A stretch of 64,000 nt of DNA from assembly GCF_035222275.1 (NCBI RefSeq), contig NC_085882.1, positions 2,859,501-2,923,500 on the forward strand, read 5' to 3'. Position numbers and translations under genes: made by a program. Within the stretch, counting starts at the first letter, position 1. Each line of letters starts with the position of its first letter. The DNA comes from Podospora bellae-mahoneyi (taxonomy: Eukaryota > Ascomycota > Sordariomycetes > Sordariales > Podosporaceae). Of this stretch, positions 32,120-43,760 are shown piece after piece. Below the pieces are notes generated by a model that saw nothing but the letters and a program-made list of their open reading frames with translations, was not told the DNA's origin and ran no database searches.

Positions 32120-33284
32120 GTTGCTGGTGATGCCCTCAATGCCGTACTGGACCTGGAAATGGTGCGATGCGCCAAGTGCTGGCGCGTAGTGGGCAACGCC
32201 TCGGTTTCTTTATAATGATTGTTGTATGAATGACAGAATGTCGCTGTCACCGCTCCGTCCTTTCTCGAACCATGTCTTTCGCTGTATCCTCCTCAGTCGC
32301 CTTCGCCAGATGGTGTGGTCAATGAACCTCTATGGATGGTACAACTTGGAGCTCAGCGCGCCCAAGTCCACTAGCTGCATCCGTGATGCTTATCGCACTA
32401 TCCGCACCGATACTGCCCCTAACCCTGGCCGTATGCGCACCCAAAGCTGCAGGCCCACTTGCACCCGCGCCTAACCAGTGGTTTATATATTAGGTCAAAT
32501 GTGCAAACTAACGGCTGTAATGGTCATATTGGTTAAGGAGACGCCTGAAAATCTTCTCCCGACTCCAATCTCATCTCCATGAGAACTTCCCCCGTGGCGC
32601 CCAGCGTGAATCTTGCGGTGGCCACCCACTCGCATGGGTAACCTGCGATGCTGCGTCGTGGCCCTAAGCAATGAAGATGATACTTGAGGGAGGCTTCACT
32701 CTGCAGAGGCATCTTCACCGTCCGATGGCAGGCTGGATCACGATCATGGGGGGAATGTGAGATGGAGTGGAGAGGTGGGGATGTCGACTCCGACTTTTTA
32801 CAACTTTTTTGTTTTTTGTTTTGGGACTGTTCTCACCTCTCAATTAATTCTCTACAGTCAGGAGATGCGTTGTGTATTTTTTGTTGGAGTGGTTTTGAAG
32901 GGTTGCAGAATGGATCGTGATCCATAAGAGCTGTCCGGGCTGGTTGAGAGTGAGGAAGCTTGAAGCCATCACCACCCACCCACCATCCAGTTTAAAATCA
33001 ACAGTCAATGGATGACACCGCAGATGATGAGAGTGATGAAAGTCAACAGTATGTAATATGTTCTGTCATTGGTCTCATATCTCGTCTAGATACATCACAA
33101 TCGAATCCATTCCACTCTGCTAGCCACCTATCGTAACACATCGCCTCTATCTATCGATGATCATCCTGTCTAATGTAAATGTATCTCGAGGTCTAGTCTA
33201 TGACTGAGGAACTGTCGGCAACTTCCAAGTCCGCTGAGGTCTCTGCTCAACCCCGGTTATGGCTTCTTTCAATGCTCCAAATCT
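32120..33284. other. Intergenic region, no supported gene
   Basis: This is the upstream flank of GPI15 and downstream flank of the desaturase gene. Frames of 60-82 codons are present without any recognisable feature. Confidence 0.5.
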
Positions 33285-34730
33285 TTAATGGCTTTCCTCC
33301 TCCTCCTTATAATGCTCAATAATTCTCAACCTCTCCGCCGGCGTCACATACTTGACATGCTCAACACCCCCCTCGAGCACAGCAACTCTCATCATCGCGA
33401 GCAACTACACATTATGTTAGCCCCCATTCCCACATCATCAACAAACAATATCAGATAGTTACTCACATTATGCGCAGCATTGCTATGCTCATAAACCCCC
33501 CCTCCAAACGCAGCCGTCGCATCCTTCCCCACCCTCGCCCTAATAATCGCCTTTCCGCCAGGGTGCTTGTTCTCAAATTCGCTCGCGTCATGGATGTACC
33601 CATTGATCAAAATCAGCGAATTCTTCTTCGCCTCCCTCTGAAACGTCTCCCAGCTCACAAGCGGGAGTTTGTCCGGCCTAGCCGGCCATTTGATATCCTC
33701 CTGCTTCTCCTTCAGTCTTCTCAGCGTCATGGTCAGCTCCCCCTTGCTGATTTCATTTTGGGGAAAAGTCTGCAGCTGCGTTGACAACCCAAGCCGAGAG
33801 CTGAGGTAGATGAACCATTTTGTCGGGTCGTACTGATACCACTTGATCCCATTGCGGTAGTCAACAGGGAACTGGTGGTGAAAGTTGTGGTACCCCTCCC
33901 CGGCAGTGACGATGGCCGTAAAAAAGTGGTTGCGGGGGGTGTGCTTGTCGTCAAATGGGGCGTCGCCAAAGGTGTGGGCGAGGGAGTTGATGCACATGAT
34001 GCTGTGCTGGACGATCGTCAGCCTGAGCATGGCCGCGTAGCAGATGCCGCCTGCCCAGTCACCCCAGAAGTATCCTGCTACTGCCGCTGGCATGACATAG
34101 GCCAGGAAAGGGAAGAGCTTGAAGTAGTGACGGTGTTGGAACATGACGAGCTTGTTCTTCTTGAGGTCGGAGACGTCTGTGGGGCCGGCTTGGATGTCTC
34201 GCCTGAAGAGGATCCAGCCGGCATGCGTCCACCAGAAGCCTTCTTTTCCGGAGTGGGGGTCGAGGTCCGAGTCGGTGTAGCGGTGGTGGGCGCGGTGCTC
34301 GCGAGCCCACCAGAAGGCCGAGCCTTGGACGCCGCAGGTGCCGCCGATGAGGAGGAAAATCTGGAGGGGGATGGAGGCTTTGAAGGAGCGATGGGAGTAA
34401 AGTCTGTGGGAGCCGGCGGTTGAGCCTGTGAGAGAAAAAGTTGGATGTTAAGTTTGGATATCCGAGGTGGGCGGTTTTCAGGGTCTACTTACCGATGATG
34501 CTGAACCAGTACAGGAAGACAGACCACCACAATGTCTTGGTCTGCAAGGGCACAAAGAGAAGCCCGTATAGAGCTATTATCGGGGAGACAGTGAGAACAA
34601 TCATGCTTTCCCACTTGATCCGTTGCCATAGCGTCTCAGCAGGCTTCTCAACCTTGAGCAATGGAAGCGCCAGTGGGTTCTTCTCCCAGGCCAGCATCGT
34701 CGCCGGTTCTTCGGTGACGGTGACGGACAT
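33285..34730 (-). CDS. OLE1: Acyl-CoA delta-9 desaturase OLE1 with cytochrome b5 domain
   Basis: Exons 34493-34730, 33467-34425 and 33285-33404 give 438 residues; introns are 67 and 62 nt (GTAAGT...CACAG, GTGAGT...GTAG). The enzyme puts the first double bond into palmitoyl- and stearoyl-CoA at the ER membrane, using electrons from its own cytochrome b5 part. The di-iron histidine boxes are H86RLYSH91, H123RAHH127 and HNFHH (in GEGYHNFHHQFPVDYRNG). Membrane spans lie near 50-75, 98-115 and 195-235. The C-terminal cytochrome b5 domain has the heme ligand motif HPGG and SNAAHN as second ligand region. The ATG at 34730 is the first in frame. A TATA-like box (TATAAGG) lies at about 34846-34852. 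Transcription is expected to respond to fatty acids, but no operator can be named. Confidence 0.93.
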
Positions 34731-34845
34731 GTTGAAGGCTTCACCGATGATGATAAACAATGAGGTTCAAAAGAGAGAAATATGCTTGCTGTCCACGAAG
34801 ACGCTAGCCTGAGTCGATCGATGGCAGCATGGCATCAGAGCTGTC

Positions 34846-34852
34846 CTTATAT
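34846..34852 (-). promoter_or_regulatory. TATA-like box upstream of OLE1
   Basis: The minus strand reads GGATATAAGGAC about 115 bp upstream of the OLE1 start, a usual distance for a fungal TATA element plus leader. Confidence 0.4.
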
Positions 34853-36423
34853 CCCCCCAACCTGTCCTACTATACCGCCATGTAAGACACTATCAAGATA
34901 CATGATTCTCCACAGTAAATGCTGACTCCCTCGGTGACGACACTCGCAACATTCCAACGGACACTGAAAAAGGGGCTCGAAAAGGAGAACCAACAATGGC
35001 GCTGGGCAGGCACGGGGACGGAATGTTCTGGCCAAGACAACGGCTCCGGCCCCGATGGACATAAGAAAACTGCTTCAGGTTTTGCAAGTATGTGCAGGTA
35101 GCAGGTAAAACCCGGCATTACCGGCTATTGTCCCGAATGTGAGACTATCTGTCGGGGCTTAGGGTCCCTACATGACATAACGGTTATGCAGCCACTGGTA
35201 GATTTCTGTCTTGTGCGAGGCACTAGACTTGAACAGGCTGTGAGAACCTCACTTTTGGAAAACACACGCGGACCGCAGGTGCAAACCTTTTTTGGCAGGA
35301 GATCATATGAAGCAAGACAAGCTTCTAGCTGTCAGAACTTTGAGTTCCTACCTTTGAGAGCACATGGAAAGACCAATTATGACCGGAAAGGGAGAGGATC
35401 GTCCGTCTCCGATTATGAGCAGGTAAAACCTCAAGGCGCGATATTATGGCATTATCAATCACACGGCATCTATATGCATGTCAGCCAGCGCGTTTCATTG
35501 CCAGAAGGGGCTGAGAGCCAGATGTAGTGCTGTGGTCGACCGATAGGTGAGGGTCCAGCTTGCGGGGGAGGCTATCGCCATCTGTGGAACAACGGCAGAC
35601 CCCGATGGGTTGATGCGATGATCATTTCCTCCCGGAGTCGTATATACTTCACAAAGTTTGAGGTATCTGTCGACGCCGATCTTCGGAATAGTCGGAGGCT
35701 GACAAGCGACTGAACATTGTATAGTATGACGCGGCATGATGGTGTACAAGCAGAGGCAAAGCATTGGACGCGTGGGACGGGGAGAAAAGGAAGAGACATT
35801 GTATCATAAATCCAAAAAGGCATATGTTGCTATACCAGACGATTAAGAAGGTGGGAGAGGACGGTAATGTGCTAGTGAGGCTCTGTTGGACTGCCGTCTA
35901 CGTGTGTAAGTGGCGTTCTTCATCCCACCCAAGAACCTTAGGGGCGGCACGGCCCTATCGTCGCTGAATCCCTACAACATGTAAGTGTTAGCAAGACGCT
36001 CCTCAAGCCCGCACTTGAGTCGACGCCAATGAGTCGTTATGTTCACAAAAGCCTATAGATGAGAACTTTTGATAAGAACTAGACATCTGCCAAGTTTCAG
36101 CACGTGAAGCCCTTCAGCAATCAGGCAACAGGCTTCAAAATGTGTGTCGTTGCACTAACAATTTGTGTGCTGTCGTGCCTGTTGTGGCTGAGTGGGGGCA
36201 CACACTTCTCAACAACTGCCGCTCCCACCTCGGATCCCGGGTTCGTCGGACGCACCAATTGATTGACAGGACCCTTGATACCAAAAGCCGGGAGAGTGAT
36301 GCTGTCTCTTAAAGTGCCGCCGAGATGGACCCGTCCCTGCTCCGTCCTGATCGGATGTCGTGGAGAAAGCCACCTCCGGTGCAAGACTGTTGTTGGTTGC
36401 CTATGGCCTCCGTTCCCGCGAAA
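34853..36423. other. Intergenic region, no supported gene
   Basis: The OLE1 and endonuclease/exonuclease/phosphatase genes diverge here. Apart from the two TATA-like boxes at its edges I find only short frames without features. Confidence 0.5.
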
Positions 36424-36431
36424 CATATATA
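36424..36431 (+). promoter_or_regulatory. TATA-like box upstream of the EEP-family gene
   Basis: CATATATA lies 87 bp before the chosen ATG. It argues that the open frame further upstream (with an ATG at 36299) is not translated from the main transcript. Confidence 0.45.
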
Positions 36432-36517
36432 CCAACACGAACACTCACACTCCCCCGCAGTATCATCGCCAGAGACGCCAAGCGTCCCGCATCGTCGTCA
36501 CTGGACACAACAAGACC

Positions 36518-37548
36518 ATGTTCAACCCACTCCAAGGCTGGAAATCCGAACCAGCGCCCCGGCACCAGGGCTATTCGGCCTTTGTCAATGGCCACTGGAG
36601 GAGCTTCGCCAGCCCAACCAAAAATGTCGTGGATGGTTCCAACACACCCACACGCTTTTCTGTATGGTCCTGGAATATCGACTTCAAGCTGGATGTGCCC
36701 GTGGCTCGCATGAGGGCTGCTCTCAACCATGTCCGATCATTAGTGGCTTCTCAAGACGGGACTCCGTGCATCGTCATGTTCAACGAGATGGTTGCATCTG
36801 ACCTGGATGTGATAGCGGACGACGAGTGGGTTAGGGAAAACTACAATGTGACCGACCTGACTGGAGAGAACTGGGACTTCCACGACTTTCCTCCCGGATT
36901 TGGCTATGGTGAGTTCTTTCGGTGAGACAAGCCAGCGAAAGGAAGTCTTGCATGCTGACGACCGATGCAGGAACATGCATTCTTGTGCCGAAGGTGCTCC
37001 CCATCAAGGCCGTGTTCCGTGTCTACTACCCCAACTCGTCGATGCAGCGTGATGCCCTCTTTGTCGACATTGCCATCCCACGAGACAAAGTCCTTCGTGT
37101 ATGCAGCACCCACCTGGAATCCCTGGTGGCCCGGCCACCGAAGCGGCCGGCGCAGCTTGCCACGGCGGCCAGGTTCTTGCACCAGGCACATCTTGGCATT
37201 CTCGCGGGAGACCTCAACGCCATCGAGCGCTTCGACTGGACCCTCCACAAGGAAAACAGGCTCAAGGATGCGTATCTCGAGACTGGCGGCAAACAAGGAG
37301 ACGAGGCTGGGGCGACATGGGGATTGATGGGCCGCAGCAATGACAGACAGCGGTATGGAACGTCCAGAATGGACAAGGTGCTCTTTTGCGGAAAGGCAGC
37401 GTTGCTTGATTACGGCACTTTCGGGCTGGATGTTGAAGTCGAAGATGAGGCGGATCGGCAGAAGTTAAAGCGCTCTTGGGGTCTGGCGAAAGCCTGGGTG
37501 ACGGATCATTTGGGCGTTCGGGCAGAGTTCCAACTCGAAGAGGTTTAA
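36518..37548 (+). CDS. Endonuclease/exonuclease/phosphatase-family protein (TDP2-like)
   Basis: Exons 36518-36908 and 36971-37548 are joined by a 62-nt intron (GTGAGT...GCAG) in phase 1, giving 322 residues. The fold belongs to Mg-dependent phosphodiesterases (EEP/DNase I-like). Expected active-site motifs are present in order: WNIDF with N53, FNEM with E90, STHLESL with H178, AGDLNAIE with D211 and N213, SRMDKVLF, and TDHLG with D309/H310. The pattern of spacing (THLES, GDLN, DH) resembles the tyrosyl-DNA phosphodiesterase 2 group, which removes tyrosyl 5' DNA adducts, but the substrate could differ. Where TDP2 proteins usually have QE, this one has NE. No N-terminal UBA domain is seen. Confidence 0.8.
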
Positions 37549-38425
37549 CCAAAAGGTGCTAGTGTGCTGTGTAATATCCATGTATGACTCGTAATTAACA
37601 ACAATAGATATGTATCAAGCTCGTGCCAACGAAAGCAAGAGTCAGGAACGGCTGTTCGTGCTGTCGACGGTTTGACCGGGAGCCAAGACCGTCCCGAGAC
37701 TTAGCTACCACATTCCCGGGTCGGGACCCACACAACCGCCTGATCAGGGGTCGATATCAAATGCTGGGTTTGCAATCGCATCCAGGCCGGGGGTTTGGAG
37801 GTTTTCCCCCTCGAGAACGTTTTGGAGGCCCTTAGATTTGGACGGCGAAGTGAGTACACCGTTGAAACAAACGGCGACCGGTATTTCTTGCGACAAAGAC
37901 GCTGTTGAGCTGTTACTGCACCCGACCTGGCACTTGGTGCTCGGTGTTGGCACTCTACCACTGAATTTCGGAGGCGATACAGCAGTGCTTTCTGGATTGC
38001 TGCTTCCAAACCAAGGCCTCATTTTTGTTTGATTCAAAAACACCCAATCTCAATGATTTCACGTGTCAAGCATAGACAGGACAATTCCATAGCCGCTCAC
38101 CTTCACATGATGAAAACGGAGGCGAAGGTCCTGGTGGTCAGGTAATATTGAATACGAAGTGTGTGAAAAGGCGGTAATTACCGGGGGGCCGTTAGGCCCA
38201 CTGGCACAGCATCCTAGACCTGGCCGCTGGAGATCGAGCCCGCCCGTTGACGACATGGCGCTCAATGCTTCCACAAAACCACATGCCGTCTCTTTACAAC
38301 AGCCAAATCTCCTTCTTTCAACCTAAAGCCCTAATTTCTCCGGTATACCTTACCATCCCACCAACCCTACTCTCATAACCGTCTCAGCAAGGTGAAAACT
38401 TGCCCTACGCTGCCGCTGTCCTGCG
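37549..38425. other. Intergenic region, no supported gene
   Basis: This stretch separates two co-oriented genes. Nothing beyond short frames is visible. Confidence 0.5.
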
Positions 38426-40876
38426 ATGACCTCTTTGGTCTCTGAATTCATTATCACGCCTGTTCTGCGACAAGCCCGCCGCTTCTCTTCGAGTTTCGCC
38501 ACCGAGGAACGACCAGCATCGCGACACAACCGACAGAGGTCGGTGGAAGAATCGACCTCTGTTCCAGAGAATGCCATAATGGAGGACGACCAGGACGTGG
38601 TGATGGTAGAGAGAAATGCGGGGGAGACTTCCTCGAGCCCTGTGCCAGCGATAGCGCCGGCACCAGCACCACCACCGGAGTCGACCCCACCGCCACCTAC
38701 CTCACTCCCGACCCCAACCACCAATGCTGTATCATCGTCACCAAGTCAGGCGGAAGGGATGCTACGGAATACCCCAGAAGTTACCGTCGTTCCAAGCACA
38801 TTATCGGCCCGACAACCAAGTTCTCACGCCCCGTCCGCCCCTCCGAGGACGGCCTCTGACGCAGCAGATGGACCACGCCAGGCAAACATAATCCGAAGAG
38901 ACCCTTTGCCTGAAGACGACGGCATGGGGGAACTACGGAAAAAGATTCGGAGCATACAGGAGATGGATATCGCCCAAAACCTCAAAGCGCAACTGGTCCA
39001 CCAATTGTTGACGGAGAAGTACACACTGGCTCAACAAAAGAACGGATTACTGAAATCAACAATTCGACCCGAATCCCCAATGGGTCGGGCGATAGTACCG
39101 GACCAAAACGCATCACCAGAGTCTTTCGGGGCGTTGCAGGCATTGAAGGCTTGGAACCCACTCAGCACCGAATCTGCGCCACTGGAGTTGCCCCTGACTG
39201 CGGAGGACCTGAAGCCGACGTATGCCCCTGCAGTTATGATGGATCAGGATGGCGAGGTCGAGAGTCCAGCATCCGATGGTCCGCAAGAAAAGCGACACCT
39301 GGGCTGCAATCACTATCGGAGGAACGTCAAGCTACAATGCGCCACCTGCGAGCGCTGGTACACGTGCCGAATGTGTCACGATGCCGTCGAGGACCATGTC
39401 TTGCCCCGCCAGCAAACCAAACACATGCTGTGTATGCTTTGTGGCTGCGCCCAAAAGGCTTCGGATACGTGCGCAAGGTGTGGGGAGTCTGCGGCCAACT
39501 ATTACTGTGGCATCTGTAAGCTTTGGAATGACGACCCTAACAAGCCCATCTACCATTGTTCAGACTGCGGGCTCTGCAGAGTCGGGCAAGGGTTGGGGAA
39601 GGACTTTTTCCACTGCAAGGTGAGCATCTCGATGACATGCACCATGATTCTCTGGTACCTCAGTACGCTGACATTTCCATAGAAATGTATGGCTTGCATC
39701 TCCATGACTGGCGAACACAAGTGCATCGAGCGGTCCATAGACTGCGACTGCCCCATTTGCGGAGATTACCTCTTCAACTCGATGAAGACTGTCGTATTCA
39801 TGCAGTGCGGTCACAGTATCCACAAACGCTGCTTCGAGATGCACATGGAGACCTCTTATCGATGCCCTATCTGCAGTAAGAGCTGCGTCAACATGGAGAC
39901 TCAGTTCCGGAACTTTGACCTTGCCATTCTCGCGCAGCCCATGCCGCCAGAATATATCGACGCCCGTGCCATCATCTCTTGCAACGACTGTAGCGCCAAA
40001 AGCCAGACTACTTACCACTGGCTCGGGTTGAAGTGCTCTCTTTGCAACTCTTACAACACTATTCAAAGGCAACTCCTCAACATGCCTAATGGTACCAACC
40101 AAGAGCTGCCGACGCAGCAAATGGAGCGACGACTAGAACAACTCCAAGAGGAGGCATCGCAGCGTCAGGAGCAGCGGCAGCTCACACAACCGGCCACACT
40201 CAATCCTGGACATGAGCGCGAAGCTGTTACTTTTACCGCCCTGCCCGCGAGCAACGCTGGACCCCTGGCGGCTGGCTCCCAGCCGCCAGGGCAAGAGGAA
40301 CCCCCTATTTTCAGTCTCAGCTTGCCAAGCAGATCCTCCACCCCTCTCCCTGCGTACGAGGTTATCGAGCGAGCACGTCGGGAACAAGAGGCAAGAGCTC
40401 AGAGGTTGGGAGGGCTGCCGGAAAGCCTGGGAAATGGTATTGACGTCTCCCCTCCCGCCGCCACCATTGCCGCATCTAATAATACGCCCCTGACTGAACA
40501 TGAACTTGTTGTTGCTGGCTTGCTACCCGCCCCTTCAGTCCAGCCCCAACAACCACAGCACCAGCATCAGCACCACCGCCAACTAACGCCAGAGGAACTC
40601 ATTGATTTGGTGCAGGTCCGAGACGGTGAAGCGGACGACGACGATGATGACGAGGACGAGGATACGTTTCTGGATTTGTTTTGGGGACGGGATAGGGAGT
40701 TGGATAGGATACCTAATGCAGGGACGGCGTTCACTTCGCTGGGAAGCCCGGGGGGTGCTGCTGTTAACGAAGAGGAGGAGGATAGCTCGTCGTGTGATGA
40801 TTTAAGCTCTGAGGAAGAGGAGGAAGAAGAAGACGACGATGACGAGAATGAGATTGTGCTGCTTGGGCACCGGTGA
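38426..40876 (+). CDS. CHY zinc-finger and RING-type E3 ubiquitin ligase (RCHY1/Pirh2-like)
   Basis: Exons 38426-39619 and 39683-40876, each 1194 nt, are joined by a 63-nt intron (GTGAGC...ATAG) in phase 0, giving 795 residues. RCHY1 proteins ubiquitinate substrates through a RING-H2 domain placed between Zn-binding CHY/CTCHY modules and a zinc ribbon. In order: a disordered N-terminus of ~285 residues opening with FIITPVLRQARRFS; a CHY finger from about 291 (LGCNHYRR, CATCERWYTCRMCH); a CTCHY finger across the intron (CHAR-type YYCGICKLW, YHCSDCGLCR, CKKCMACIS); a RING-H2 at about 424-465 (CDCPICGDYL, CGHSIHKRCF, CPICSKS); a zinc ribbon (CNDCSAKSQTTYHWLGLKC); and a long Gln/Pro-rich tail ending in an acidic run. 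It is much longer than the human protein (about 260), as is usual in fungi. Confidence 0.9.
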
Positions 40877-41194
40877 GGTTGTGGTTACTATACTACAAGG
40901 GTTGGAAATGCATGGGAGATTCGGTTCACCTGCTAGGTGTGAGAGGGCTTTGCATTTGTGGTAGGGTGATAGGTAGCATAACAGGACTACGCATACAGAG
41001 AGCGGCTTTGATTACATGGGATGGAGTTGGTAAGGGGTTTTTTTTCTCTCAAGGGATGGATTTTTTGGGGGAGGGGGAGTTTTGCATGTTTGTGTAAATG
41101 TTTTTCTGGGTTCTCTCTCTCTCTCTCTTCTCTGTTGGTATTGACCTGTGGTTTTGAGGAGGTTATAACTTTTTCTCAATTCTGAATTTTTTTT

Positions 41195-41254
<60 letters not shown>

Positions 41255-42223
41255 TGGTTATGTCGGACTACCTATGATATTTAACACGTCTTGTTGACTG
41301 TTCCCATTTCATCATGACAGCAATTTTTCAGGAAATATTTTGCCGAGTGATGTTAACTAGGACACAAGTTCTTGGAATGTCTCCTCTTCTTCCTAAACTG
41401 CGGTCCGTCATGTTAATCTATCACTCTTTGCGTTGGACATCAAAGAGTGATACCGAGATTCTGTGTATGAATAGTGAACACGTTAAAGGCTTGACTGGAA
41501 CTCATTTCCGGCTTGTAGTGCAGATACCCTAGCAGGTCGTGGATACAATAACATACAATAATTGATACTACAAGTCAGTAATAGGTATAATAACATCAAC
41601 TTATACCCTTTAAATAGAAAACAGGCCTTTGACTATCTCCCAAGGCCTATTAATTATCCTTCGAGGTACGGTTCAGTCCTTTGGCAGTGCCAGCTATTTT
41701 GTCAACAGCCGTACTTAGGTAGCTACAAGAGTTCACCCATATCTGATAGCCGCACGAGGCAGATGACAGAGTTGGAAAGGCTATGGCTCACCATTCGAAA
41801 AGCTCAGCGGCGTGCCGCAAGCAAGGCTCAAAGTCACAACGGAGGGGACCAGCAGGCATTCTCAACAAGCTCGATTCATCGTCCAAGGTAAGCTGTGCCC
41901 ATTTCATGTCCCGGACCTTCAAGTCACTGACGGACCACGCAGCCTTCCCGCGGGCATTTCCCCCCTCTATCGGACCCAGCCCGTGGTTCTACCTCTCTGG
42001 GCCCCGGTCATCATTCATTTGCGTACCGGTTGTGGATATCATGCACCTTTTGGACCAAGGGATTTAAACGCGACGCGACAAAGAACGCCCGGAACACACG
42101 TGTGGTTCGTTCATGCCGTCAAATTCTCAGCTGAAGAGCCATCAGATTTTTATTCCGTAAATGCTGAATACAGCCCCAAAAACCCGTTCGCCCCGCCCAG
42201 CCGATTCAAGAAAAAAGGACGAT
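40877..42223. other. Intergenic 3' region between convergent genes, with microsatellites and an AT-rich patch
   Basis: The CHY/RING and L27 genes converge here. A CT run lies at about 41114-41129, a GT microsatellite at 41195-41254, and an AT-rich patch at roughly 41270-41680. No gene is supported. Confidence 0.5.
41195..41254. repeat. (GT)n microsatellite
   Basis: About 60 bp of GT repeats with two TA interruptions, preceded by a run of ten T. Confidence 0.95.
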
Positions 42224-42931
42224 TTAGAACTCTGTTGGTGGTTGGTTAGTCAAGACTGTTGCTCCCAAAGCCCAAGGAGACCGAGGAAAACATACTGAGA
42301 GGAGTGAAGAACCATCTGTTCTTGCCGCTGGTGTAGCGCTCCTCAAGGACCTTCTTGACGTTCTTCTTGGCGTCCTCACGCTGGGAGACCTCCTTGAAGG
42401 TATCGGCAGAGATCGCGTTTTTGAGACCCTCGAGCTCGAGAGTGTAGCGGGTGGGCATCAAGTGGTTGTAGTTGATGACCTTGATGAAGGGCTTGACCTT
42501 CGACCGCTTCTCCTGTCTGGTCTTGGACATGCGGCGGGTGATCTTGCTGGGGTAACGCTCGATACCGGCAACGATGGCGTGGCCGTAGGGGTGGTTCTTG
42601 GAGCCGGTGTCAACGGGCTGGATGATGACAACCTGCAGAAATCGCCCAGTCAGTACTCTTGTTGTCCTTGCGCAATTTGTTTCCTTTCTGTAGTCCTCCC
42701 TCTCCCCACGGTCGCCGTCCTCGCAAAGGTCCGCTCCGATTCCCGATTCACTCCTCTCAGTCATCCAACCATTGAATTCCCATTTTCCATTCGATGTTTT
42801 GTTACTCGGACACTCGATGACTGGCGATTGAGGGGTGAGGAAGATGGGTTCGGTGAAAATCGTCGTACCTTCTTGCCGGCATAGCGGCCCCTGGTGACAA
42901 GGCACACTCTCGAGGTCTTCAAGAACTTCAT
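42224..42931 (-). CDS. RPL27: 60S ribosomal protein L27 (eL27)
   Basis: Coding exons 42869-42931, 42296-42632 and 42224-42231 give 135 residues, matching the usual 135-136. eL27 is a structural protein of the large ribosomal subunit. The sequence MKFLKTSRVCLVTRGRYAGK, then PYGHAIVAGIERYP, RSKVKPFIKVINYNHLMPTR and EERYTSGKNRWFF is diagnostic. The first coding intron is long (236 nt). The last intron (64 nt, GTATGT...ACAG) leaves a terminal coding exon of only 8 nt, giving the expected end TPLKF; without it the frame runs on with unrelated residues. A further intron is likely in the leader (42942-43036, GTATGT...ACAG), ending 11 nt before the ATG. Introns in 5' parts of ribosomal protein genes often raise expression. 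Confidence 0.93.
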
Positions 42932-42941
42932 TTTGTCGGTT

Positions 42942-43036
42942 CTGTTGTCGAAGAAGTAGGTTAGTTACTGGGGAAGGGGAAAAGTCATGGAGACAATTTT
43001 TTCGAAATGGCAGCAAAAGAGGGGGGCGTGACATAC
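42942..43036 (-). other. RPL27: Probable 5' untranslated intron of RPL27
   Basis: The minus strand has CAACAG|GTATGT as donor and a pyrimidine-rich end with CTAAC before ACAACAG as acceptor, 95 nt in all. It lies just before the start codon. Confidence 0.6.
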
Positions 43037-43361
43037 CTGTTGTTGCCTTTCCCTGGAGGTCGACTGCGGGCACGGAGAGTGAGAGACAGAACCGTTCTTG
43101 AGAAAGCACCCGAAATAATTTCAGTTTGTGGGCTGCCAAAATTCGAGCGGGCAAGGCGGATTGGCCCGTTAAAAAAAGTTGATGACTAAGGAATGGCCAG
43201 TGCGCCAGGTTCCTTGCTTCACTCTTGGCTCGGCGTGCCAAGCCCCCAGCTGCAAAAGGTGGGGCAGCTCGAGTGCGCAAGCAAGAGAACCGCGACTTTG
43301 AAGTTCAATCTTGCAAAGTCCAACCCCTCCAAGATATTGTCCAGCAAGAATAAGCACAACC

Positions 43362-43592
43362 ATGTCTTCCCCAAGATACATCATCTCCCGCGTCGCGGAC
43401 CCCATTTTCGCCGTATTCATTGGTCTCTCTGCAGCTGCCATGAGGATCAACCGTGAGGAGAAGGAGAAGGGGAGGTCTACACAGCAGACTCTGGAGACAC
43501 TCCGCAGGTAAGGCTATTCACATGTGTCTGGGAGCAACATTTGTATTTACATGTCATTGTTCAGGCGCCTTGGCTTCCCAAAGAACTCGTAA
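43362..43592 (+). CDS. NCE101: Non-classical export protein 1 (Nce101-like small membrane protein)
   Basis: Exons 43362-43507 and 43565-43592 are joined by a 57-nt intron (GTAAGG...TCAG) in phase 2, giving 57 residues. Yeast Nce101 (53 aa) was described in leaderless protein export; its biochemical role is not settled. The protein has one membrane segment at about 13-29 (DPIFAVFIGLSAAAMRI) preceded by SRVADP, which matches the conserved KFSDP/RVADP start of the family, and a basic, charged C-terminus (NREEKEKG, LRRRLGFPKNS). Small size and clean splicing make it easy to miss. It is divergent from RPL27 with about 430 bp between the start codons, so the two likely share a promoter region. Confidence 0.82.
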
Positions 43593-43760
43593 AAATGTAT
43601 CGCCTATCTACATACCATATATAGCTAGCTACCTTAGCTACCCTTCGCCCAACGAATGAACCACCAACGCCAGTTACCCTATGCAGAGCGATAGAAAGAC
43701 ATTCGGATATCAGCGCTTGACATCATCAATGATACTTCCAACTCCCGTTTCATGTCCGAA

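Noticed and set aside
41270-41720. Possible decayed transposon or solo LTR
   Set aside because: No terminal repeats, target-site duplication or coding remains could be seen; kept only as an AT-rich patch.
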